Source: Deltaproteobacteria bacterium UBA5799 (GTDB lineage Bacteria; Desulfobacterota; GWC2-55-46). Taken from it: 25,388 nt of DNA. Below are positions 1 to 6,865 of this stretch, piece by piece. The translations under genes were made by a program, and so were the position numbers. The stretch is from the NCBI GenBank assembly GCA_002418185.1, contig DIDN01000051.1, positions 1-25,388 on the forward strand, given 5' to 3'. Below the pieces are notes generated by a model. That model worked only from the letters and a program-made list of their open reading frames with translations, did not search any database and was not told the origin of the DNA. Each line of letters starts with the position of its first letter. The first letter of the stretch is position 1.

Positions 1-21
1 CGAGTCCCCCCTTCGGCACCA
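1..21 (+). tRNA. 3' end of a tRNA, probably tRNA-Leu (partial)
   Basis: The window opens inside a T arm. The T-loop remnant CGAGT is followed by the T-stem 3' strand CCCCC, a 7-nt acceptor 3' strand CTTCGGC, discriminator A and an encoded CCA. The implied acceptor 5' strand is GCCGAAG, which is common in bacterial tRNA-Leu, so Leu is the likeliest identity. The anticodon lies outside the window, so this is inference. CCA is genomically encoded. Confidence 0.75.
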
Positions 22-30
22 GAATAAGGT

Positions 31-60
31 GCCCTGGACAGGGCAAAGCCCCTGCTTTTT
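31..60 (+). terminator. Probable terminator or processing hairpin after the tRNA
   Basis: GCCCTG and CAGGGC (31-44) form a 6-bp stem. It is followed directly by AAAGC-CCCT-GCTTTTT (45-60), a second short stem ending in a T run. The position ten nucleotides after the tRNA CCA fits 3'-end formation of the tRNA transcript. Confidence 0.45.
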
Positions 61-344
61 AGCCTTCACCAGACATTCCACAGGACAGGCCGGGTAAAGG
101 GTCCGGAACATGGGTTCAGGTACGCTGCAACCCATGTTGCATTTTAGCGGTATGTTGAGGTAATCTAATAGAAACGCTCCTTGTCTGAATCGACCGCCTA
201 ACGAGTAGTTAGCCCGCCCGGTTTTTCTGAGTTGCCGGCCCGCAGCACACATGGAGCAGTCCCCGCCCGACTTCGGCCAGCACCATCTGCATACCGGGTC
301 GGCAATCAGGCCGCTGCGGAAATAAGTATCAGGAGTTTGTTGAA
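61..344. other. Non-coding stretch between tRNA and channel gene
   Basis: No convincing ORF was seen. It contains a perfect 10-bp inverted repeat, AACATGGGTT at 107-116 and AACCCATGTT at 129-138 with a 12-nt loop, and a small CTAAC/GTTAG hairpin at 198-212 followed a few bases later by five T (222-226). The first may be a regulatory hairpin or the target of a dyad-binding regulator; neither is assigned. The Shine-Dalgarno AGGAG of the next gene is at 331-335. Confidence 0.4.
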
Positions 345-1613
345 ATGTCATTCACGGAAGCGTACGCCATGATGTCCGACCGATTCCCCTGGTCGATCAC
401 TCTGGCCGGCATCGTCTTGCTCGCATTGTCCGCCTGGTTGGCCAACGCGGTCGTCAAACGGCTGCTCGTGCGTGTCATTCGACGCGTGCTGGCGTCCACC
501 GCTTACGGCAGGGACGAGGAACTGGCAAGGCACGACGTTATACCGCGCCTTGCAAACGTCGTGCCAGCCATCGTGGTCGTAAGGGGGATAACGCTCGTTC
601 CCGGGCTGCCCGATGCGGCCGTGACCGTGACGAAAAACGTATGCAACGCATTCATCATCCTTACGCTGGCAATCGCTTTTTCCGCCGCGCTAAACATAAT
701 CAACGAGGTCTACTCCAGGCGCCCGGACGCCCATATGCGGCCCATAAAAGGGTACTTACAGCTGGTGAAGCTCTCCGGCTACATCGTCACGGCCGTATTG
801 ATAATTGCCGTACTGATTGACCGCTCCCCGCTTATCCTCCTGTCAGGGTTCGGAGCCATGGCGGCGGTCCTGATGCTCGTATTCCAGGACACGCTCCTTT
901 CGCTGGCCGCAAGCGTCCAGCTCTCCTCAAGCGACATGGTCCGGATCGGCGACTGGATCGAAATGCCCCAGCTTAATGCCGACGGCGACGTTATCGATAT
1001 AGCCCTGCATACGATAAAGGTCCAGAACTGGGACAAGACCATCACCACCATCCCGACGAGAAAGCTGATCACCGACCCTTTCAAGAACTGGAGGGGCATG
1101 CGGGAGTCGGGAGGACGACGCATCAAGCGCGCCCTGTACCTTGACCAGAACAGCATCCGCTTCCTCTCCGAAGATGAAAGGGAAGGGCTCCGGCGCTTCA
1201 AGCTCCTGGAGGAGTACCTGGCGAGGAAAGAGCGCGAGCTAAGCGCCTGGAACGCCAGGCTCGGCGAAATTACCGCAAACCCGGTAAACATCCGCCGGAT
1301 CACGAATATCGGCACATTCCGCGCCTACGTGGAGAGCTATCTGCGCGCCCACCCCGGCATACACCAACAGATGACTATGATGGTACGTCAGCTGAACCCG
1401 ACCCCCGACGGCCTGCCCCTGGAGATCTACTGCTTCACCGACACGACAGCATGGGTTCCTTATGAGGGAATACAGTCGGACGTTTTCGACCACCTCCTGG
1501 CAATCCTGCCTGAATTCGGGTTGCGCGTCTTCCAGAACCCCGGTGGCGCGGATATGCGTGAATTCAGGGACGCCGTCCAGCATGGGAGCAGGTGGGGGCT
1601 TTTAGGCAAGTAA
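345..1613 (+). CDS. MscS-family mechanosensitive channel, YbdG/MscM-like
   Basis: This 422-aa inner-membrane protein is read as a small-conductance mechanosensitive ion channel that opens under membrane tension to release solutes on osmotic downshock. Hydrophobic helices fill about residues 18-200. They are followed by the MscS beta-domain signature, with FQDTLLSLAASVQL at the pore-helix/beta junction, then IGDWIEM, and then a stretch around IPTRKLITDPFKNWRGM that is typical of the YbdG branch. The length is close to E. coli YbdG (about 415 aa), and the long cytoplasmic C-terminus also fits that branch better than classical MscS (286 aa). The start is supported by AGGAG nine bases upstream of ATG. 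It is monocistronic in appearance, with 162 nt before the next gene. The family call is firm; the gating properties are not predictable. Confidence 0.88.
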   Translation: MSFTEAYAMMSDRFPWSITLAGIVLLALSAWLANAVVKRLLVRVIRRVLASTAYGRDEELARHDVIPRLANVVPAIVVVRGITLVPGLPDAAVTVTKNVCNAFIILTLAIAFSAALNIINEVYSRRPDAHMRPIKGYLQLVKLSGYIVTAVLIIAVLIDRSPLILLSGFGAMAAVLMLVFQDTLLSLAASVQLSSSDMVRIGDWIEMPQLNADGDVIDIALHTIKVQNWDKTITTIPTRKLITDPFKNWRGMRESGGRRIKRALYLDQNSIRFLSEDEREGLRRFKLLEEYLARKERELSAWNARLGEITANPVNIRRITNIGTFRAYVESYLRAHPGIHQQMTMMVRQLNPTPDGLPLEIYCFTDTTAWVPYEGIQSDVFDHLLAILPEFGLRVFQNPGGADMREFRDAVQHGSRWGLLGK

Positions 1614-1740
1614 GCTGCTCCGTAACCCGGTACGCCCCCTTCGCGCCATCCCGGGTGAGCTTTTCCCGTTTCGCCCACGGATCCTCCGACCTGTACGTCA
1701 AACCCGTGTGGCTTGGCGTTTATTCCTCGAGCGCTCACCT

Positions 1741-1769
1741 TTTGTATCCCCGCCAGCCTCTGCTAAGCT
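1741..1769 (+). promoter_or_regulatory. Candidate sigma-70 promoter for the acyltransferase gene
   Basis: TTTGTA at 1741-1746, a 17-nt spacer, and TAAGCT at 1764-1769, preceded by TGC, which acts as an extended -10. The predicted transcription start falls at or next to the ATG at 1776, implying a leaderless mRNA. The hexamers are imperfect, so the call is moderate. Confidence 0.4.
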
Positions 1770-1775
1770 CTAATA

Positions 1776-3899
1776 ATGCTCAACGACGGCGCGGAAAGCG
1801 GAAACCATCTCGTCTGGCCGGACGTACTCAAGATAGCCGCGGTCTATGCAGTCATCGTCATACACACAGCCGCACCTTATCTGCTCCTCAAAAACGGAGG
1901 CACCCTGTATTCATGGTGGGCCGGCAACATCTATGATTCGCTTTCGAGGTGGTGCATCCCGGTCTTTGTGATGCTGAGCGGCTTCTTTCTGATAGACAAG
2001 TACCGGGACGAGAAGCTCGCAAGCTTTTTCACGAGAAGGTTCTCGAGGGTCCTGATACCCCTGGTCGTCTGGAGCCTCGCATACTTTCTCTGGAGGACAT
2101 ACGCGAACAACGAGGACCTGTCGTTGTCCTCCTTTATCCCCATGCTCCTTGAGGAGCCCGTCTATTACCACCTGTGGTTCATGTACCTCGTCCTGGGGCT
2201 GTATGTCATTACCCCCGTAATCGGCATCTACGCAAAGGGCACCCGGGCGCGCCACCTCTGGTATTACCTCGCACTGTGGTTCGTCCTTGCTTCAGGGCTC
2301 ACCTTCGTCGAGTCCTGGTTCGGGGTCACGACCTATGTATCTCCCGGTCCGGGCAATTCCGTATTCAACTTCACGGGGTACTTCGTGCTGGGCTGGATGC
2401 TCAAGGACGTCGAGCTGACACCCTGGAGAAAACCGCTATTGGCCCTCCTTTTTCTCCTCGGCCTTCTCATTACCTCATACGGCACCTACTTCGCGACTGT
2501 AACGAAAAACAGCGGCGAATTCGACGGGATATTCTACGAGTATTCGAGCTTCAGCGTCTTCATGATGGCCGTCCCGGTTTTCCTCCTCGGCAAGGGACTG
2601 AGGCTTTCCTTCTTATCCGGAAATCCGGGCTGCGCCAGAAGGCTCATTCGAGCCACGGCGGCCTGCGTGCCCGGCATATACCTCGTGCACGCGGTTTTCA
2701 TCGCCGTCGCCAAAAGGGGGATGTTGGGCGTTAGCCTCACGCCCGACCTGGTGGACCCCTTCATAGGAATCCCGGTATTCGCCTTCGGCATATTCGTCGC
2801 GTCTCTCTTGGTGGTCCTGGTCATCAAGGGCCTGCCTGTCATTAGGTATTCCGTGCCCGCGGCTATCTTGTTTTCAGCTTCCCTTTCCGGGTGCGTCAAC
2901 GGAGCGGACGCGCCGCCAGGGCCGGGCCTCATAGAAAAAGACGAATTCAAGACCCTTACGAGGCTTGCCAAAACGCCTCTCAGGGACATGCCCGAGATAG
3001 ACGCGTGGAAAAAGGCGGTCCCTGAGGTCTCTATCGTCTCGATGAAGTCCAGCCATGACAGGACCAGCCAGCCAGCGCTTTTCTACGATTCCGGCTCTCA
3101 AAGAGAGAAGCCGCTCCTCATAGTGCTCCACAGCTGGAGCGAGGACTACCTCCAGTCCTTCGGCATACCATACGGGCTCTGGGCCGTAAGGAACGACTGG
3201 GTCTTTGTCCAGCCCGATTTCAGGGGCGCCTTCACGAACCCGCTCTCGACAGCATCTGAGCTGGCCGTAAGCGACATACTGGACGCGCTCGAATACGCGG
3301 TGAAGAACGCCCGAGTAGACGAGACGCGGGTATACCTGGCGGGCTTCTCGGGCGGCGGCATGGCAGCCCTCCTGATGGCCGGGAGGTTCCCGGACAAGTG
3401 GGCGGGTGTAGTGTCCTGGGGCGCGGTATACGACCTTGTGGACTGGTACTCGCATACAAAGGGCGCCGCCCACGACTATTCGAGCCAGATAGCCTCATCC
3501 TGCGGCGGCCCGCCTTTGCCGGGCACGCCTCACGAGTCGGAATGCCGGAAACGGAGCCCGAGCGCCTATCTTGAAAACGCCAGGGGCAAGGTCCCGGTCT
3601 ATATCGCAGTGGGGGCCGAAGACAGTTTTGTGCCGCCAGCCCACTCCTTACGCGCCTTCAACGACCTTGCCGACGAAAAAGACCGTTTTCCCGGGGACGA
3701 GATCGAATACATATCAAAACAACACGCACTCCCCTCAGCCCTCGGCCACGGCAGACATTCAGACCGCCTTTTCGAGGACGCAGGCGTTCCCTTCCTCTAT
3801 GAAAGAAAATCAGGCGGCGCGGTACTGAAGATCTACAAGGGCAGCCACGACGTCGTCTATAACGCGGGCCTTGCGTGGCTTGCAGGCCAGAAGAGATGA
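1776..3899 (+). CDS. Membrane acyltransferase-3 domain fused to a lipobox-joined alpha/beta hydrolase
   Basis: This 707-aa two-part protein is unusual. Residues about 12-360 form a polytopic acyltransferase-3 domain of the OatA/Wzy-acetylase type, with the N-terminal D-x-LK...IHT helix (His30) and the VMLSGFFL motif. Such proteins move acyl groups across the inner membrane onto sugars or peptidoglycan. Just after the last helix comes a hydrophobic run ending L-S-G-C (Cys373), which looks like a lipoprotein signal peptide. Residues about 375-707 form an esterase or prolyl-oligopeptidase-like hydrolase with nucleophile elbow GFSGG (Ser525), candidate Asp616 and His691. One polypeptide could therefore add and remove acyl groups, or two ancestral genes may have fused. 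There is no Shine-Dalgarno; a promoter abuts the ATG. The substrate is unknown. Both domain calls are good; the joint's processing is inference. Confidence 0.8.
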   Translation: MLNDGAESGNHLVWPDVLKIAAVYAVIVIHTAAPYLLLKNGGTLYSWWAGNIYDSLSRWCIPVFVMLSGFFLIDKYRDEKLASFFTRRFSRVLIPLVVWSLAYFLWRTYANNEDLSLSSFIPMLLEEPVYYHLWFMYLVLGLYVITPVIGIYAKGTRARHLWYYLALWFVLASGLTFVESWFGVTTYVSPGPGNSVFNFTGYFVLGWMLKDVELTPWRKPLLALLFLLGLLITSYGTYFATVTKNSGEFDGIFYEYSSFSVFMMAVPVFLLGKGLRLSFLSGNPGCARRLIRATAACVPGIYLVHAVFIAVAKRGMLGVSLTPDLVDPFIGIPVFAFGIFVASLLVVLVIKGLPVIRYSVPAAILFSASLSGCVNGADAPPGPGLIEKDEFKTLTRLAKTPLRDMPEIDAWKKAVPEVSIVSMKSSHDRTSQPALFYDSGSQREKPLLIVLHSWSEDYLQSFGIPYGLWAVRNDWVFVQPDFRGAFTNPLSTASELAVSDILDALEYAVKNARVDETRVYLAGFSGGGMAALLMAGRFPDKWAGVVSWGAVYDLVDWYSHTKGAAHDYSSQIASSCGGPPLPGTPHESECRKRSPSAYLENARGKVPVYIAVGAEDSFVPPAHSLRAFNDLADEKDRFPGDEIEYISKQHALPSALGHGRHSDRLFEDAGVPFLYERKSGGAVLKIYKGSHDVVYNAGLAWLAGQKR

Positions 3900-4019
3900 C
3901 CGGGGATCACTGCCGCCTGCCCCGGCTCGCATATTTACTCGTTCTTTTTACCTGGCGCACAAACCTCTGGAAATATAAAAGGAAATCTGGTTTACTCTTA
4001 TTCCAGAAAAGGAGTCTGC

Positions 4020-4745
4020 TTGGTTTCTTTCCGTTTCAACCTCTTCACTGCCCTGCTCGCGCTCGCTGTCGTCGCATTTTCTCCGCATCCGCTTTCGCAG
4101 GCCGAGGACGGCGTCCGGTCGCTGCCCGCGACCGGGGAGGCCCTGCCCTTTTCCGCCGGGCTCGTACCGCAGGGCTTCGTCGATGTTCAGGAGCTCGACC
4201 CTGGCATCAGGGTCGAGCTCAAGTACGCATCCGAAGACAACTTCATGCGGGTGGCCGTATACGGCGGCTTGAGAAGGGCTTTTCTACGCGAGGAAGCGGC
4301 CTTGAAGCTCGCGCTCGCGAACCGGTATCTCAAGGAACTCCGGCCCGAGCTTACGCTCCTTGTAGCAGACGCGCTCCGTCCACGTAGCGTATCCCAAAGG
4401 ATGTGGTCCCATCTTTCAGGTAGCCCCATGCAGCGATATGTGGCTGATCCGAGGTGGGGATCCATGCACAACTACGGCATCGCGGTGGACGTCACCGTAT
4501 GCTACGCGGACGGCGAGAGGCTGGATATGGGCACGCCCATCGATTACTTCGGGGAGCTTGCGGAGCCCCGCCTGGAGGAGAGGTTCTTGATGGAGGGGCG
4601 GCTTACCGAGGAGCAGCTGGCAAACCGGAGGCTCCTCCGTAAGGTCATGCATGCCGCGGGTTTTCAGGGCATCCCCATAGAGTGGTGGCACTTCGAGGCC
4701 CTCGATAAAAAGCTCGTCCGAAAGGCCTACGACATTATAGAGTAG
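4020..4745 (+). CDS. Secreted D-alanyl-D-alanine dipeptidase, VanX/DdpX-like (M15D)
   Basis: This 241-aa protein is a predicted periplasmic zinc peptidase that cleaves D-Ala-D-Ala dipeptide, used in peptidoglycan recycling; in glycopeptide-resistant bacteria the family removes the vancomycin target. A signal peptide occupies residues 1-28 (FNLFTALLALAVVAF, then a cleavage region ending near SQAED). The zinc-site motif S-M-H-N-Y-G-I-A-V-D gives His150 and Asp157. The second motif, E-W-W-H-F-E, gives catalytic Glu221 and ligand His224. Arg120 in DALRPRS matches the family's transition-state Arg. The start is TTG at 4020, chosen because AAAAGGAG lies five bases upstream and the signal peptide begins there. 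No vanH/vanA-like genes are nearby, so housekeeping cell-wall turnover is more likely than resistance. Confidence 0.87.
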   Translation: MVSFRFNLFTALLALAVVAFSPHPLSQAEDGVRSLPATGEALPFSAGLVPQGFVDVQELDPGIRVELKYASEDNFMRVAVYGGLRRAFLREEAALKLALANRYLKELRPELTLLVADALRPRSVSQRMWSHLSGSPMQRYVADPRWGSMHNYGIAVDVTVCYADGERLDMGTPIDYFGELAEPRLEERFLMEGRLTEEQLANRRLLRKVMHAAGFQGIPIEWWHFEALDKKLVRKAYDIIE

Positions 4746-4776
4746 GTGCCCATTCCCCGGAAGAGTCATACTTGAT

Positions 4777-4920
4777 TCAGGCAACTCTAAAATTACAGAT
4801 TTTTCCCGCAGTCACGGAAGGCCGGGAATAAAAGGCGGAGCATATATGTCATATGTGAGCATTTTTATTCCCGGCCTGACAAGGAATCCGGGGAAAAAAT
4901 AATTTTTAGAGGTTGCCTTC
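4777..4920. repeat. Large imperfect inverted repeat between convergent genes
   Basis: The two arms are about 57 nt each. The innermost 15 bp are perfect (AGGCCGGGAATAAAA at 4819-4833 against TTTTATTCCCGGCCT at 4863-4877). The outer parts also match imperfectly: GGCAACTCTAAAA near 4780 mirrors TTTTTAGAGGTTGCC near 4903-4915. The 29-nt centre contains CATATATG and CATATG. It fills the gap between the dipeptidase gene and uppP and reaches the uppP stop codon. It could be a bidirectional terminator or a small non-autonomous mobile element. Confidence 0.7.
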
Positions 4921-5728
4921 AGAACATGCCGTATGCGTAGCCGAGTATCAGAACGCCGAGCCCCACCCTGTATACCACGAAGGGGAGCATGGACGAGCGG
5001 GAGATTATCTTCAGGAAATAATGTATTGCGAGATAGGCCGAGGCAAAGGCGACGACAAAGCCTGCGATTAGCGCGGGCCAGGGCGCCTCAGGCCCGGCGC
5101 TTGCCATCTCCACGCCCTCCCACGCCCCTGCGAGGGCGCCCACGATGACCGCCAGCAGGAAAGAGAACCGCGCGGCCGCTGTCCGCGAAAGGCCGGCGAA
5201 GAGCCCTGCCGTTATTGTTATTCCAGAGCGGCTGGTCCCGGGTATGAGCGCGAGCGCCTGCGCAAGCCCCACCAACACCGCCTCCCTCCATCCGATGCCC
5301 TTTATCTCGGTCCTCCCCGGCCTCCTGTCTGCCGCGTAGAGTACAACTCCCCATACTATCGAGGACCAGCCTATTACCTCGAAGCTCCTGAGCTCGTAGG
5401 CTATGATGTCGTGGGCGAACGCCCCTGCGAGGACGACAGGGATTGTTGCGGCAAGCGCCATCCACGCGAGCGCGCCCTCGTGGTTGCCCTTGAGGGTCCG
5501 CTCCGAAAGGCTCCTGCAAAACCCCCTGGAGATGTCTGCTACGTCTTTCCTGAAGTACACGACCACCGCGAGCCAGGTCGCGGTATTGAGCGAAACGTCG
5601 AATGGGAGGCCCTGGTCCGGCCATCCGGTAAAGAGCGGCACCATTATGAGGTGCGCCGTGGAGGAAATAGGGAGGAATTCGGTTATGCCCTGTACGAAAG
5701 CGAGCACCAGGGCCTGGGTCATGTCCAT
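4919..5728 (-). CDS. uppP: Undecaprenyl-diphosphatase UppP (BacA)
   Basis: This 269-aa integral membrane phosphatase converts undecaprenyl pyrophosphate to undecaprenyl phosphate, the lipid carrier for peptidoglycan and surface polysaccharides. Overexpression gives bacitracin resistance in many species. The signature G-I-T-E-F-L-P-I-S-S-T-A-H-L is at residues 14-27 (Glu17 catalytic region), and the second signature P-G-T-S-R-S-G lies near residue 170, followed by hydrophobic helices. The length is typical (265-280 aa). The start is three bases after the TPR gene's stop codon, so translation is probably coupled; ATG at codon 3 is an alternative start. It is probably transcribed from the promoter upstream of the TPR gene. 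Confidence 0.95.
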   Translation of the reverse strand: MDMTQALVLAFVQGITEFLPISSTAHLIMVPLFTGWPDQGLPFDVSLNTATWLAVVVYFRKDVADISRGFCRSLSERTLKGNHEGALAWMALAATIPVVLAGAFAHDIIAYELRSFEVIGWSSIVWGVVLYAADRRPGRTEIKGIGWREAVLVGLAQALALIPGTSRSGITITAGLFAGLSRTAAARFSFLLAVIVGALAGAWEGVEMASAGPEAPWPALIAGFVVAFASAYLAIHYFLKIISRSSMLPFVVYRVGLGVLILGYAYGMF

Positions 5729-5731
5729 CTT

Positions 5732-6760
5732 TTACGCGAGGTTCAGGGGTATTGCCCCCGGCTCCTTCCTTCCGGCCTCAAGGAGCAGTCTCGCGTAGCG
5801 AGCCTCCACCCCGAGGCCGAGGGCTTCAGCCCTCTTTAGGGCGGTGCTGAACGCCCGCATCCCCTTTTTCGGGTCTTTTTCGAAGTCCAGCTCTCCGATA
5901 GAGACGAGGCAGTAGATAAGGCCCCTCCTGTCCTTCGTTTCCCTGAATAGCTTGCGGGCCTCCTCGAAGTCCTTACGCGCCTCCCTGTTTCTTCCGAGCA
6001 TCTGGAGCGCTGTCCCCTCGCCCCAGAGCGTGTAGGCGTAGCTCACCCTGTCGCCTATCCTCTTATAGTTCTCCCGGGCCTTCCTGAAGAACTTGAGCGA
6101 CCCCAAGAATTCCCCGTCCATGCGCATGGAGTTGGCTATACCGCAGTACGAGTAGGCGACGCCGAAGGTGTCCCTGAGCTCCCTGAAAAGGGCGTTCGCC
6201 TCGGTATAATACCTGAATGAGGCGTTGAAATCGCCCGCCACCCTGGAAGCGCCGCCGAGGCCGGTAAGGCAGTAGCCCGACCCGCTCCTGTCCTTAAGGC
6301 GCGCAAACACCTTCCTGGCCTCCTTGAACCCGGCGATAGCGGCCTTGAGGTCGCCCTTAAGGCGTAGAGCGCCTGCCCTTGCCCACAGGGTGAACGCGGC
6401 CCCTGCCCTGTCGCCGAGCTTCTCATAGGCCTTGAGCGCCCTGTTGAATATGGCAAGGGACTCTTTCACCTCGCCCGTTGCCCGAAGGCTCAGGCCCAGG
6501 CCCACCATCGCGTCCAGCGCCCTTTCCTCGTCTCCGAGCGCGAGGAGTATCCTCCGAGACTCGGCATAGCACTTCCCGGCCCTGGTGAATTCCCCGACCA
6601 TCCTGTACGTGTCGCCGAGGGAGAAGTAGCAGGCGCTCTTGAGCTCGTCGTCGAGCCCTGCAAGCCTCCTGGCCTCCAGGTAAAGGGGGACGGCCTCAAG
6701 GAACTTCGAGAGCGACCTCTTCCGCTCCGCCTTGTCGAATATGGAATAGGGGTTGCTCAT
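5732..6760 (-). CDS. Tetratricopeptide-repeat protein with 40-residue repeats
   Basis: This 342-aa protein is almost entirely helical repeats. The unit is exactly 40 residues, marked by G/K/R-D at the turn (GDEERAL, GDRAGAA, KDRSGSG, RDTFGVA, GDRVSYA, KDRRGLI), so there are about seven to eight repeats over residues 15-330. The 40-residue period with GD turns resembles LGN/Pins-type TPRs rather than the usual 34-residue form. No signal peptide or membrane segment is seen, so it is predicted to be a cytoplasmic protein-protein scaffold. It is the first gene of a two-gene unit with uppP, three bases apart. No specific function can be assigned. A near-consensus promoter lies ten bases upstream of the ATG and no Shine-Dalgarno is visible. 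Confidence 0.85.
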   Translation of the reverse strand: MSNPYSIFDKAERKRSLSKFLEAVPLYLEARRLAGLDDELKSACYFSLGDTYRMVGEFTRAGKCYAESRRILLALGDEERALDAMVGLGLSLRATGEVKESLAIFNRALKAYEKLGDRAGAAFTLWARAGALRLKGDLKAAIAGFKEARKVFARLKDRSGSGYCLTGLGGASRVAGDFNASFRYYTEANALFRELRDTFGVAYSYCGIANSMRMDGEFLGSLKFFRKARENYKRIGDRVSYAYTLWGEGTALQMLGRNREARKDFEEARKLFRETKDRRGLIYCLVSIGELDFEKDPKKGMRAFSTALKRAEALGLGVEARYARLLLEAGRKEPGAIPLNLA

Positions 6761-6770
6761 CGGAATGGTG

Positions 6771-6799
6771 ATTATAGTCTTCCGGGGCGCGATTGTAAA
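6771..6799 (-). promoter_or_regulatory. Strong sigma-70 promoter for the TPR-uppP unit
   Basis: On the minus strand, TTTACA (6799-6794), a 17-nt spacer and a perfect TATAAT (6776-6771). The start codon is at 6760, only ten bases after the -10, so the transcript should begin about four bases before the ATG. The -35 is inside the left half of an 11-bp inverted repeat shared with the divergent nadE promoter. Confidence 0.7.
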
Positions 6800-6835
6800 G
6801 GAGAGAGCGCCGGGGCCGAATCCTTCTCCTTTACA
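6794..6835. repeat. 11-bp inverted repeat between divergent TPR and nadE promoters
   Basis: TGTAAAGGAGA at 6794-6804 and TCTCCTTTACA at 6825-6835 are perfect inverse copies with a 20-nt GC-rich centre. The outer six bases of each arm are the predicted -35 hexamers of the two divergent promoters. The match continues five bases further inward, which a -35 alone does not require, so an operator is possible. Confidence 0.6.
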
Positions 6836-6858
6836 GTGTAAAACCCTTTTGGTAATCT
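6830..6858 (+). promoter_or_regulatory. Candidate sigma-70 promoter for nadE
   Basis: TTTACA at 6830-6835, a 17-nt spacer, and TAATCT at 6853-6858 with an upstream TGG as extended -10. The -10 ends seven bases before the ATG at 6866, so the transcript would be leaderless. No Shine-Dalgarno is present. The -10 is weak, hence moderate confidence. Confidence 0.45.
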
Positions 6859-6865
6859 TCTACCC

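Noticed and set aside
4020..4745. Vancomycin-resistance vanX within a van cluster
   Set aside because: No vanH, vanA or vanRS genes nearby; a signal peptide and cell-wall context point to ordinary peptidoglycan turnover.
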